A DNA stretch of 64,000 bases from the NCBI GenBank assembly GCA_965226045.1, contig CBDDBU010000021.1, positions 62,001-126,000 on the forward strand, read 5' to 3'. The notes below the pieces were generated by a model. The model saw only the letters and a program-made list of their open reading frames with translations. It was not told where the DNA came from and did not search any database. Origin of the DNA: CBDDBU01 sp965226045. Its GTDB lineage: Bacteria > Pseudomonadota > Alphaproteobacteria > VGEJ01. The stretch's first letter is position 1; each line of letters opens with the position of its first letter. Both the position numbers and the translations under genes were made by a program. Positions 1 through 8,563 of the stretch are shown here, in pieces.

Positions 1-1
1 C

Positions 2-1546
2 TGGAAGCCCGTGGCGACCCCGTTGGCCGAACCGGTCGACAACACGCCGAGACCGCGCTGGCGACCCGCTGCGCTGGTCAAGGTGGTGCCGGCGTTCACC
101 GGCTTGCGGATTCTTTCCCCAGACGACGCGGCGCGTTATCGGCGCATTTTCGATCTGCAGAAGAAAGGCGAGTGGGCGGCGGCCGATCGCGAGATCGCGT
201 GGCTCGACAATCGAGTGCTAATCGGCCACGTGCTCTACCAGCGCTACATGCACCCACGCGCCTACCGGTCGCGCTACAACGAACTTCGCGACTGGTTGGA
301 AGACCATGGCGACCATCCGGATGCCCGGCGCGTCTACCGGCTGGCGCTGCGGCGCCAACCCGCCGGCGCGGCCGAGCCGCCGCGAGCCCAACCGGCCGCC
401 GCCGCCAGTCAAGGCGTGGACGAGGTGGCGCCGCGCCGGTCGCGCAAGGCCGTGCGCCAGGCGGCGGTGGATTGGAACAAAGGCCTGGACGCCTGGCGGT
501 GGGGCGACTACGAGCATGCACTGCGCCGCTTCGCGGCGGTGGCGGACAATCCACACGCCAGCGCCTGGACGGCGGCGGGCGGCGGGTTCTGGGCGGCGCG
601 CGCGGCGCTCGCCTCAGGCGCTCATGCCGACGTCATGCACTACATGTCGCGCGCCGCCGAGCATCCACTCACCTTCTACGGGCTGGTGGCGGCGCGGTTG
701 CTGGGCCATGCGATCGAAGCGGGCTGGGCCGAGCCGCCGCTCACGGAGCGGACCGCCCAGCGGCTCAAGGCGATTCCGGCGCTGCGCCGGTCTATCGCAC
801 TGACCGAGGCCGGAGAGCATCGCCGCGCCGACCGCGAGTTCACCGCCGTCGCGGCGGGCGCCGAGCCGGCGCTGGCCGAGGACGTTCTGGTCGCCGCCGG
901 TCGGCTCCATCTGGCGCCGGCCTCGATCCGCTTGAGCAAACTGGCGCCGTTCTCGGAGTCGCCGCTGGCGCGCCTCGCTGCCTTCCCCCTGCCGCCCTGG
1001 CGGCCAGAGGGTGGCTTCGAACTGGACCGCGCCCTGATCTACGCCTTCATGCGTCAGGAATCGGAGTTCAGAACCGACGCCAAGAGCCCGGCCGGCGCGC
1101 GCGGCCTGATGCAACTGATGCCGCGCACCGCGAGCTACGTCGCCGGTGATCGCAGCCTGCGCCGGGACCAGCGCGATCGTCTGTACGAGCCGGCCCTCAA
1201 CATCGCCCTGGGTCAGAGGTACCTTCAATGGCTGAACGGCGATCCCGACGTTGGCGGCGATCTGATGCGGCTGGCGGCGGCCTACAATGGCGGTCCCGGC
1301 AATCTCAGGAAGTGGCTGCGCCAGATCGATCACGGCGGCGATTCGCTCCTGTTCATCGAGACCATCCCGGCGTCGGAGACGCGCAATTTCGTCGAACGCG
1401 TGCTGGCCAATCTGTGGATCTACCGCATGCGGCTCGGCCAGGAGACGCCGTCGCTGGATCAAGTTGCCGTCGGCGCCTGGCCGCGCTATGTAGCGCTCGA
1501 CGCGGCGTCGGCGACCACGGTGCCGGTGCGGCTCATAGTCGAATAG
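2..1546 (+). CDS. Soluble lytic murein transglycosylase (SLT domain), 5' end probably outside window
   Basis: Periplasmic enzyme that cleaves the MurNAc-GlcNAc bond of peptidoglycan with 1,6-anhydro product formation. The N-terminal two thirds is a helical, Ala/Arg-rich superhelix as in Slt70-type proteins. The C-terminal third is an SLT domain with RQESEF holding the catalytic Glu (about residue 350 counting from the GTG at 11), then GARGLMQLMP, YEPALNIALGQRYL and AAYNGGPGN, the usual order of goose-lysozyme-like motifs. The frame is open to base 2 and no signal peptide follows the GTG at 11, so the true start is probably upstream of the window. It is followed after 19 bases by moaB on the same strand. 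Family assignment is secure; substrate preference cannot be read. Confidence 0.9.
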   Translation, partial: WKPVATPLAEPVDNTPRPRWRPAALVKVVPAFTGLRILSPDDAARYRRIFDLQKKGEWAAADREIAWLDNRVLIGHVLYQRYMHPRAYRSRYNELRDWLEDHGDHPDARRVYRLALRRQPAGAAEPPRAQPAAAASQGVDEVAPRRSRKAVRQAAVDWNKGLDAWRWGDYEHALRRFAAVADNPHASAWTAAGGGFWAARAALASGAHADVMHYMSRAAEHPLTFYGLVAARLLGHAIEAGWAEPPLTERTAQRLKAIPALRRSIALTEAGEHRRADREFTAVAAGAEPALAEDVLVAAGRLHLAPASIRLSKLAPFSESPLARLAAFPLPPWRPEGGFELDRALIYAFMRQESEFRTDAKSPAGARGLMQLMPRTASYVAGDRSLRRDQRDRLYEPALNIALGQRYLQWLNGDPDVGGDLMRLAAAYNGGPGNLRKWLRQIDHGGDSLLFIETIPASETRNFVERVLANLWIYRMRLGQETPSLDQVAVGAWPRYVALDAASATTVPVRLIVE

Positions 1547-1565
1547 TTTCGCGAGGGACGGCGCC

Positions 1566-2114
1566 GTGGCAGGAATCGACGAGTCCCGACCCTTTATTGC
1601 CGTCAATATCGCCGTTCTCACCGTTTCCGACACACGGACGGAGGGCGACGACCGCTCCGGCGCGATTCTCGCCGAACGGCTGACGGCGGCGGGCCACAAA
1701 CTCGCCGCGCGCGCCATCGTCGCCGATGAGCGCGACCGCATCATCGCCCAGTTGCGGGCGTGGATCCCCGATGCGGGCATCGACGTGGTCATCGCCACCG
1801 GCGGGACCGGCCTGACCGGGCGCGACGTGACACCCGAAGCCTTCGCGGCTGTCTACGAGAAAGAGATCAGCGGCTTCGGCGAGCTATTCCGCCAGCTCAG
1901 TTATCAGACCATCGGCCCCTCGACCATCCAATCGCGGGCGACCGCGGGCGTGGCGGGCAGCACTTATCTGTTCGCGGTGCCGGGCTCGCCGGGCGCCTGC
2001 AAGGATGCCTGGGACAAGATCCTGCGCGACCAACTGGACTACCGGTTCATGCCCTGCAATCTGATCGAGCTCCTGCCGCGCCTCGACGAGCACCTGCGCC
2101 GCACGGCGAGCTGA
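1566..2114 (+). CDS. moaB: Molybdenum cofactor biosynthesis protein B (MoaB/MogA family)
   Basis: 182-residue cytosolic protein of the MoaB/MogA fold, which adenylylates molybdopterin or acts near that step in molybdenum cofactor synthesis. Visible motifs are NIAVLTVSDTR near the N terminus, the MPT-binding loop VVIATGGTGLTGRDVTPEA, and VPGSPGACKDAWDKIL toward the C terminus. The start is GTG, the first start codon in the frame after the preceding stop. Length matches MoaB (about 170-190 residues). No other molybdenum genes lie beside it. Whether it is the active adenylyltransferase (MogA role) or an MoaB paralog cannot be decided from sequence. Confidence 0.93.
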   Translation: MAGIDESRPFIAVNIAVLTVSDTRTEGDDRSGAILAERLTAAGHKLAARAIVADERDRIIAQLRAWIPDAGIDVVIATGGTGLTGRDVTPEAFAAVYEKEISGFGELFRQLSYQTIGPSTIQSRATAGVAGSTYLFAVPGSPGACKDAWDKILRDQLDYRFMPCNLIELLPRLDEHLRRTAS

Positions 2115-2122
2115 GCGCCCCT

Positions 2123-2555
2123 TCAGTCGTCTCCCGCCGCCGCCTTGGCCGGCCGGGGCGGCTGAGGCGGGCGTAGAACTTAAGCTCCTCCTCGTCGTCA
2201 CCACCCTCGCGGGGCAGTTGCATGCGCACGCCCTGGCCCTGTTCGCCGGCCTCGCGCTGCGCCGCCTGCAACGACAAGGCATGGTCGCGATTCACACATA
2301 GATCGCCTCGCCCTCGCGAATGCTCGCGCCCAGCACCTCGGCCTCGACGATCGCGGCCTGGCGCCATTCGAGGGCCAGCGGCTTGGGCTGGCCAAGCAGG
2401 TTGGCCAGGCTCGCGTAGCTCACGACCATGAATAGCGCGGCGAGCCCGAGACTGCTCGCGCGCACCCACAGCGGTCGCGGCGCCGAAATCGCGACCGCTG
2501 CCAGTCCAGCGGCCAGCACCACGAGCACGATGAAGTGGTAGGTGAGGTCCTGCAC
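2123..2555 (-). pseudogene. Small inner-membrane protein, third gene of the channel module, apparently frameshifted twice
   Basis: From ATG at 2555 the frame encodes 87 residues with two hydrophobic segments (about residues 6-25 and 30-50) and ends at a TGA after EGEAIYV (about 2294). The homologous-looking continuation (NRDHALSLQAAQREAGEQG, then VRMQLP and EEELKFYARL) lies in another frame immediately downstream. Near 2165 it appears to change frame again to a Pro/Lys/Ala tail (PPRPAKAAAGDD) that stops at 2123-2125, 8 bases beyond the moaB stop on the other strand. The stitched protein would be about 143 residues with a short cytoplasmic or periplasmic tail. It begins 10 bases after the upstream gene on the same strand, so they probably share an operon. 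I do not recognise a named family. Two indels could be real decay or sequencing error. Confidence 0.6.
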
Positions 2556-2564
2556 GGCGCGGCC

Positions 2565-3176
2565 TCAACCAGGATCGCCCCGGAGATCGCGCTGCAGATC
2601 ATGGACGCTGTCCGCGACCAGTCCGCCATCGTCATCGATGGTGAAGCGGAAGACGGTGATTTTCTCGCCCTCGACGGTGATCTCGACATCGGCGGTGGCG
2701 ATGTGGATGGGGGCCTTGTGACCGGGCCGCTTGACCTTGGCGCTGATCCGCGCCGGCACCGGATAGTGCTCGGTTCGGTTGCGATAGAGGTGAACGTTGA
2801 CGGTGTACTCGCCGGCCGGCAAGCTCCGGCTGCAGGCGGTCTCGTAGTTGCTCTCGAGCGGGTCGGAGACCTGCCCGAGATCGTCGCGCAGCAGATTGAA
2901 GACCAGCCCGCCCTGATTGGAGTAGCCGACCGGCGTATCGCCGGGCGCCTCGACCCAGAGATCGACATCGGCGTCGAGCTCGTCAGGCCAACGTAGCTCG
3001 ACGATGACGTTGCCCGGCGGCTCGGCGACCTGCTCGGTCTTGGCCACCGGGTTGATGTGCGGCAAGAGCAGTAGAACGATGACGATGAACCCGGCCAGGG
3101 TCAGCATGATGACGTCGCGGAAGACCGTGTCCGCGCCGCCGTCCTCAAGCTGCTCAAATTCGTGCATGACGCTCAC
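2565..3176 (-). CDS. Membrane-anchored periplasmic beta-sandwich protein of the MotA/TolQ-like module
   Basis: 203 residues. A short acidic N terminus (FEQLEDGGADTVFRDVI) is followed by one TM helix (about residues 22-42, rich in I/V/L, ending PHINP), the topology of ExbD, TolR and MotB. The periplasmic part contains VIVELRWPDELDADVDLWV, a G-rich turn, and PAGEYTVNVHLYRN, which resembles a YfaP/DUF2135-like or PPC-like beta-sandwich rather than an OmpA or ExbD domain. It overlaps the upstream channel gene by 23 bases, indicating translational coupling. I infer it is the stator partner of that channel, but no such complex is named in what I can recall; the domain call is by pattern only. Confidence 0.65.
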   Translation of the reverse strand: MSVMHEFEQLEDGGADTVFRDVIMLTLAGFIVIVLLLLPHINPVAKTEQVAEPPGNVIVELRWPDELDADVDLWVEAPGDTPVGYSNQGGLVFNLLRDDLGQVSDPLESNYETACSRSLPAGEYTVNVHLYRNRTEHYPVPARISAKVKRPGHKAPIHIATADVEITVEGEKITVFRFTIDDDGGLVADSVHDLQRDLRGDPG

Positions 3177-3934
3177 CGCGTTCGATGATAGCCGCGTGCA
3201 GTTTGATGCTGCCGCGCGCCAGCAGGTTGTAGTTGACCATCAGCCAGATGTTCAGCACCGCGCCGACCAGGGTGGTGTAGAGCGCCACCGACATGCCCTC
3301 GATCAGTGCCGATACCATCGGCGCGACGGCCGACACGTCACCGGCGGCGGTCGAATCGACGCCCGAGAAGGAGATGATGAATCCGATCACCGTGCCGACC
3401 AGCCCCAGCAAGACCAGCGCGCCGGCGATCTGGCGGACCACCGCGATGCGACTGGCGAGCTTGGCGCGGAGCGTGCCGCCGGCGATGGCGCGGGCCCCGG
3501 CGCTGCGCCCAGTGACGGCCGCGACATATTGCGCCGAAAGCGAAAAGGCGGGCGGCACGGTGGCACGCGCGGCGTTGAGATCGCGGCTGGTTTGCCACGC
3601 CTTGCGCGCGCCGAACCCCAGCCCGGCCACGAACACGGCGAAGATCGCGACACTCAGATGGGTCGTGTCAGCGGCCAGGATGGCCGCGATCCACCCTTGC
3701 GTGATGGCCCCGCCGAGCAGGGCGAAGGCGACCAGATTGACCAGCCCTAAACGCAGCAGGAGTTGGTAGCGGCGCGCATCGGCGAGGGGCTCGTCGAGCG
3801 CCAGCGCCAAATCTCCGTCGCGCTGCCCCGCCGGTCCGACCGCCGGTCCGGACCTGGCGTCAGGCGCGTGGCGCGGATCGAGGCGCGCCAGCCAGCCAGT
3901 CGTCGCCGCGAACGACGTTTTTGAGATGCACCAT
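3154..3934 (-). CDS. MotA/TolQ/ExbB-family proton channel-like protein, frameshift near the 5' end
   Basis: The body (3154-3810, 218 residues from a TTG) has four hydrophobic segments. The last two match the MotA/TolQ/ExbB core: IAGALVLLGLVGTVIGFIIS, a loop with MVSALIEGMSVALYTTLVGAVLNIW, then a cytoplasmic tail. The TTG has no convincing ribosome site and the same frame stays open upstream, without a start, to a TAA. An ATG at 3934 with a strong GGAGG site encodes MVHLKNVVRGDDWLA in a different frame. The frames join if one CTGG unit is removed from a run of three (complement at 3888-3899), giving ...GDDWLARLDPRHAPDARSG and then the body. I therefore draw the gene from 3934. The two downstream genes look like its partners. 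Confidence 0.72.
3888..3899 (-). repeat. Three tandem CTGG units at the frameshift in the channel gene
   Basis: On the plus strand the bases read CCAG three times in a row; in the gene's sense this is CTGG x3. Removing one unit joins the well-placed ATG (3934) with the long downstream frame. Short tetranucleotide runs can slip during replication, so this is the probable mutation site; three units are too few to argue strongly for phase variation. Confidence 0.6.
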
Positions 3935-4300
3935 TAGGTCCCTCCCGTCGCTTGATCCTTAGTTCTCGTGCCCATGCGAAGTAGATGGGGTGCCAGTCAT
4001 GAATACTCGATCAATATCTGGACACGGACATGTGATAGATGTCACTTTGTGTTAGACAATTCACCGTCGTAGTTACGATCGTCTTTTCGTGGTCGATTAG
4101 TGACTTAGACAACCGCAATAAGTTGTACGAATAACTGTGGGTATCGGCTCAGGAGTATTCGCGGCGCCTGCCGGGGCGCGTCTGGCGGAGGCGCAATGCG
4201 GGCCGTCAGCGAGCCGATATTCGAGCCCGCCTAACGGGCGCTATGACGCGGCCGCCATGACGAGGGGTGTTGGCGCGTGTGGGCGGTGGCGGCTGGGCGC
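3935..4300. other. Intergenic region upstream of the channel module, AT-richer than its surroundings
   Basis: No convincing reading frame. The part from about 3960 to 4140 is visibly richer in A and T than the coding DNA around it, which fits a promoter region for the minus-strand channel module starting at 3934; I could not fix -35 and -10 boxes. The remainder (about 4140-4300) is GC-rich and abuts the 3' end of tldD. Confidence 0.4.
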
Positions 4301-5749
4301 TCAGGCGCCCTCGGTGCCCCCGACGGTCAGGGCGTCGATGCGGATCGTTGGCAGGCCAACCCCGACCGGCACGCCTTGGCCATTCTTGCCGCAGGTGCCG
4401 ACACCTGGGTCCAGCATCATGTCGGCGCCGATTGCCGAGACCTTGGTCAGCACGTCGGGCCCGTTGCCGATCAGGGTCGCGCCCTTGACTGCCGGCCCGA
4501 TCTTGCCGTTCTCGATGCGGTAAGCCTCGGTGCACGAGAAGACGAACTTGCCGCTGGTGATATCGACCTGGCCACCCCCGAAGTTGGCCGCATAGAGGCC
4601 CTTGTCGACGCTGGCGATAATCTCCTCGGGCGCGCGCTCGCCGGCCAGCATGAACGTGTTGGTCATGCGCGGCATCGGCGCGTGAGCATAGGATTGACGC
4701 CGACCATTGCCGGTCGGCGTCATGCCCATCAACCGGGCATTGAGGCGGTCGTGCAGATAGCCGGTGAGAACGCCGTCCTCGATCAACACGGTGCGACCGC
4801 TCGGCGTGCCCTCGTCGTCGACGGTGAGCGAGCCGCGCCGGTCAGCGATCGTGCCATCATCGACCACGGTCACCCCAGGAGACGCCACACGCTCGCCCAT
4901 CAACCCGGCGAAGGCCGAGGTCTTCTTGCGGTTGAAGTCACCTTCGAGGCCGTGGCCGATCGCTTCGTGGAGCAGGATGCCGGGCCAGCCGGGTCCCAGC
5001 ACCACCGCCATCTCGCCCGCCGGGGCGGCCACCGATTCGAGGTTGACCAGGGCCTGGCGCAACGCCTCGTCGACCTGAGCCCGCCACGCCGCCGGCTCCA
5101 CATAAGCCTCATACGCGGTGCGCCCGCCCACGCCGTGGGAGCCGCTTTCCTGGCGCTCGCCGTCGCCGACCACGACCGAGACGTTGAGGCGCACGAGCGG
5201 GCGGACGTCGTCGACCTCGGCGCCGTCCGCCCGGATGATCTTGACCGCCTGCCACTCGCCGAGCAGGGAGGCGGAGACTTGGCGGACGCGTGGGTCCTTG
5301 GCGCGGGCATAGGTGTCGATCTCGGCCAGCAGCTTGACCTTGGCGTCGAAGTCGGGCGCCTCAAGCGGACTGGTCGCTGTGTAGAGCGTGCGGTTGGTCC
5401 CGCGCGGCGCTGATGCGAGTGTGCCGTGGTGGCCCTCGCGCACGGCCCGCACCGCCTGGGCCGCGCGGCGCATGGCCGCCTCGCTCAGCTCGGACGAATG
5501 TGCATAGCCGGTCGATTGGTCGGCCATCGCGCGGAGGCCGAAGCCCTGGCTGGTGTCGAAGCTGGCGCTCTTGAGGCGGCCGTCGTCGAAGCTGATGCCC
5601 TCGGACAAACGGTATTCGAGGAACATCTCGCCATCGTCCATGCCGTGCAGGGCGTCTTCGACTAGGCCGCGAACCCGCGCCTTGTCGAGATCGTTGCGCT
5701 CGAACAACAGCTCATCGGCGTGGGCCGGGGCGTGCGCTGGCTTGGTCAT
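4301..5749 (-). CDS. tldD: Metalloprotease TldD
   Basis: 482 residues from ATG at 5749 (an in-frame ATG at 5761 is possible; the longer open frame upstream is not protein-like). TldD pairs with PmbA/TldE to form a heterodimeric zinc protease that processes peptides such as microcins and degrades unfolded short peptides. The TldD signature HEAIGHGLEGD, holding the HExxxH zinc motif, is present, with FGLRAMADQSTGYAHSSEL upstream and VGTCGKNGQGVPVGVGLP near the C terminus. It lies next to, and divergent from, coxB, an order frequently seen in alphaproteobacteria. PmbA is not in the window. Confidence 0.95.
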   Translation of the reverse strand: MTKPAHAPAHADELLFERNDLDKARVRGLVEDALHGMDDGEMFLEYRLSEGISFDDGRLKSASFDTSQGFGLRAMADQSTGYAHSSELSEAAMRRAAQAVRAVREGHHGTLASAPRGTNRTLYTATSPLEAPDFDAKVKLLAEIDTYARAKDPRVRQVSASLLGEWQAVKIIRADGAEVDDVRPLVRLNVSVVVGDGERQESGSHGVGGRTAYEAYVEPAAWRAQVDEALRQALVNLESVAAPAGEMAVVLGPGWPGILLHEAIGHGLEGDFNRKKTSAFAGLMGERVASPGVTVVDDGTIADRRGSLTVDDEGTPSGRTVLIEDGVLTGYLHDRLNARLMGMTPTGNGRRQSYAHAPMPRMTNTFMLAGERAPEEIIASVDKGLYAANFGGGQVDITSGKFVFSCTEAYRIENGKIGPAVKGATLIGNGPDVLTKVSAIGADMMLDPGVGTCGKNGQGVPVGVGLPTIRIDALTVGGTEGA

Positions 5750-6008
5750 GGCGGTCCCCATGTCGGTTGGGCGGCGGGCGCCAGGGATTGGCGCTCCCAC
5801 AAGATACGCGCGATGTCGAGGCGCGCAAACCGCGAGGCGTCCCATGCCAGCGCCGTGTTGGCCCGTGGCCGCCCCGTGGCAGGCCGCCATTTCGGTTGGA
5901 ATTTCAAGACTCGCTGTTGTAGGTTCGTGCCGCAGTTCACGATCCGTTAATAGGGCCCTCCGGCGCCGGTTCGAGCTGTGCTGGGGCGTTGCGACGGCTC
6001 CCTCGGGG

Positions 6009-6890
6009 ATGCGAAGGATGCAGACAACGCGGCTGTTGGTGAATATCTGGCGATGGCGGACGCTGGCCGCTCTGGTGATGGCGTCGGCGCTGGCCGTTCC
6101 GGCTCAGGCATCGCAGCCGACGCCGTGGCAGATCGGGTTCCAGCCGGCGGCGTCGACGGCCATGGAGCGCATCGCCGATTTCCACGAGCTGTTGTTGTGG
6201 ATCATCACGGTGACCGTAATCTTCGTGCTGATCCTGCTCGGGATCGTGATTATTCGGTTCAACGCCCGCAGCAACCCCACGCCATCGCGCACCACCCACA
6301 ACACGCTGCTGGAAATCGGGTGGACGGTGATCCCGGTCGTCATCCTGGTGATAATCGCGATCCCCTCGTTCAAGCTCCTCTACTACATGGACCGCACCGA
6401 CGAGGCCGAGATGACGCTAAAAGCGATCGGCCACCAGTGGTACTGGAGCTATGAGTATCCCGACCATGACGACCTGACTTTCGACTCGCTAATGATCGAA
6501 GACGATGAGCTTCAGGAGGGCGACCCGCGGCTTTTGGCGACCGACACGCGGGTCGTGCTGCCGGTCGACACCAACATCCGACTGTTGATCACGGCCGACG
6601 ACGTTCTCCACGCCTGGGCCATTCCCGCCTTTGGCGTGAAGATGGACGCGGTCCCGGGCCAGCTCAACGAGACGTGGGTGCGGGTCAACAAAGAGGGCGT
6701 CTACTACGGGCAGTGCTCCGAGTTGTGCGGTGTGAACCACGGCTTCATGCCGATCGCCGTCGAGGTGGTCTCGAAGGAAGCGTTCGCGGCCTGGGTCGAG
6801 CAGGCCAAGCAGGAATTCGCTTCCGAACCCGGCGGCACAGGCACCGTATCGGAGGCGTACGTGGTCGCGCTGGAAGCGGGCGCCGAGTAG
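6009..6890 (+). CDS. coxB: Cytochrome c oxidase subunit II
   Basis: 293 residues from ATG 6009 (ATG 6018 is an alternative). A signal peptide (about residues 1-35, ending AQA) and two TM helices (about 60-82 and 100-122) anchor a periplasmic cupredoxin domain carrying the CuA site that accepts electrons from cytochrome c. GHQWYWSYEYPDHDD is the aromatic electron-entry patch; CuA ligands C236, C240, H244 and M247 lie in GQCSELCGVNHGFM. First gene of the oxidase operon, 50 bases before coxA. The first cluster of AT-rich bases lies in the 250-base gap shared with the divergent tldD. Confidence 0.97.
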   Translation: MRRMQTTRLLVNIWRWRTLAALVMASALAVPAQASQPTPWQIGFQPAASTAMERIADFHELLLWIITVTVIFVLILLGIVIIRFNARSNPTPSRTTHNTLLEIGWTVIPVVILVIIAIPSFKLLYYMDRTDEAEMTLKAIGHQWYWSYEYPDHDDLTFDSLMIEDDELQEGDPRLLATDTRVVLPVDTNIRLLITADDVLHAWAIPAFGVKMDAVPGQLNETWVRVNKEGVYYGQCSELCGVNHGFMPIAVEVVSKEAFAAWVEQAKQEFASEPGGTGTVSEAYVVALEAGAE

Positions 6891-6940
6891 CCGCAAGGCT
6901 GTGGGGCGCCGACGGCACGATTGAAGAAGGACGAAGGCCA

Positions 6941-8539
6941 ATGAGTGATACCGGGCACGCGGCGCACGCTGATTCACACGCGCACGCTCTTCCCACCGGG
7001 TGGCGACGCTACCTCTATTCGACCAACCACAAGGATATCGGCACGATGTACATCGTGTTCGCGATCACCTTTGGGTTGGTCGGGGGCTTGATATCGATCA
7101 TCATGCGCGCCGAGCTGATGGCGCCGGGCGCCCAGGTTCTCGGCGGCGACAATCAACTGTTCAACGTCCTGATCAGCGCGCACGGCCTGATCATGGTGTT
7201 CTTCCTGATCATGCCGGCTTTCATCGGCGGCTTCGGCAACTGGTTCGTGCCACTGATGATAGGCGCGCCGGACATGGCCTTTCCGCGCCTCAACAACATC
7301 AGCTTTTGGGTGCTCATCCCCTCGGCCCTCCTGATGGTAGGCTCGTTGTTCGCGGGCGACGGGCCCGGCGTCGGCTGGACCGTGTACGCGCCTCTATCGA
7401 CCTCCGGCCAGCCCGGGGTCGCGGTCGACATGGTGATACTCGCCCTGCACCTGGCCGGCGTTTCGTCGGTCCTCGGCGCCATTAATTTCATCACCACCAT
7501 CTTCAACATGCGCGCGCCGGGCATGACGCTGCACAAGATGCCGCTGTTCGTGTGGGCGATCCTGGTCACCACCTTCCTGTTGCTGCTGTCGCTGCCGGTG
7601 CTGGCGGGCGCCATCACCATGCTGCTCACCGACCGCAACTTTGGCACCGCGTTCTTCGACGCGGCCGGCGGCGGCGATCCAGTTCTCTACCAGCACCTGT
7701 TCTGGTTTTTCGGCCACCCCGAGGTCTACATTCTGATCCTGCCGGCCTTCGGCGTGATCAGCCAGATCATCCCGACCTTCGCGAAGAAGCCGGTCTTCGG
7801 TTATCTCGGCATGGCTTACGCGATGGTCGCGATCGGCGTGATCGGCTTCGTGGTGTGGGCCCACCACATGTACACGGTCGGCATGGACGTCGATACCCGC
7901 GCCTACTTCATCGCAGCGACCATGGTGATCGCGGTACCGACGGGTATCAAGATATTCAGTTGGATCGCCACCATGTGGGGCGGCTCGATCGAGTTCAAGA
8001 CGCCGATGCTGTGGTCGGTGGGCCTGATCTTCTTGTTCACTCTGGGCGGCGTGACCGGGGTGGTGTTGTCTAACGCCGGCGTCGATATCCCGTTCCACGA
8101 CACCTACTACGTGGTCGGGCACTTTCACTACGTGTTGAGCCTCGGCGCGGTGTTTGGGATCTTTGCCGCCTTCTACTACTGGATCGGCAAGATGTCGGGC
8201 CGCCAGTACAACGAGACCCTGGGCAAGCTCCACTTCTGGGGCACCTTCATCGGCGTCAACTTGACGTTCTTCCCGATGCACTTCCTCGGTATGGCGGGAA
8301 TGCCGCGACGGGTGCCGGACTACCCCGACGCCTACGCGGGCTGGAACATGGTCGCCTCGATCGGCTCGTACATCTCGGCGGCGGCGACCTTGCTGTTCGT
8401 CTACATCCTTTTCGACACCGTGTTCCGGGGCAAGAAGTGCGCCGACAATCCGTGGGGCGAGGGCGCGACGACGCTGGAGTGGACAGTGGCCTCGCCAGCG
8501 CCGTTCCACACTCATGAAGTCATGCCGCGCATCAAATAG
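6941..8539 (+). CDS. coxA: Cytochrome c oxidase subunit I (aa3-type heme-copper oxidase)
   Basis: 532 residues from ATG 6941; the open frame upstream of it overlaps coxB and is not used. Twelve TM helices. The catalytic core is present: a heme a His in the LISAHGLIMVFFLIMPAF region, CuB His plus cross-linked Tyr in GHPEVYILILPAFG, the HHMYT pair, and HFHYVLSLGAVFGIFAAFYYW carrying the heme a/a3 histidines. The glutamate in GHPEV marks an A-type oxidase. Reduces O2 to water and pumps protons. Named coxA/ctaD in related bacteria. Confidence 0.97.
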   Translation: MSDTGHAAHADSHAHALPTGWRRYLYSTNHKDIGTMYIVFAITFGLVGGLISIIMRAELMAPGAQVLGGDNQLFNVLISAHGLIMVFFLIMPAFIGGFGNWFVPLMIGAPDMAFPRLNNISFWVLIPSALLMVGSLFAGDGPGVGWTVYAPLSTSGQPGVAVDMVILALHLAGVSSVLGAINFITTIFNMRAPGMTLHKMPLFVWAILVTTFLLLLSLPVLAGAITMLLTDRNFGTAFFDAAGGGDPVLYQHLFWFFGHPEVYILILPAFGVISQIIPTFAKKPVFGYLGMAYAMVAIGVIGFVVWAHHMYTVGMDVDTRAYFIAATMVIAVPTGIKIFSWIATMWGGSIEFKTPMLWSVGLIFLFTLGGVTGVVLSNAGVDIPFHDTYYVVGHFHYVLSLGAVFGIFAAFYYWIGKMSGRQYNETLGKLHFWGTFIGVNLTFFPMHFLGMAGMPRRVPDYPDAYAGWNMVASIGSYISAAATLLFVYILFDTVFRGKKCADNPWGEGATTLEWTVASPAPFHTHEVMPRIK

Positions 8540-8563
8540 TGCCGCGCGGGCGGAGGACGATAG

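Noticed and set aside
3888..3899. CTGG repeat as a true phase-variation switch
   Set aside because: Only three units; phase-variable tetranucleotide tracts are generally longer. Kept as a slippage or error site only.
2123..3934. The channel module as a Zorya defence system
   Set aside because: Only a MotA-like channel and a one-TM partner are present; no OmpA-type domain and no ZorC, ZorD or ZorE neighbours.
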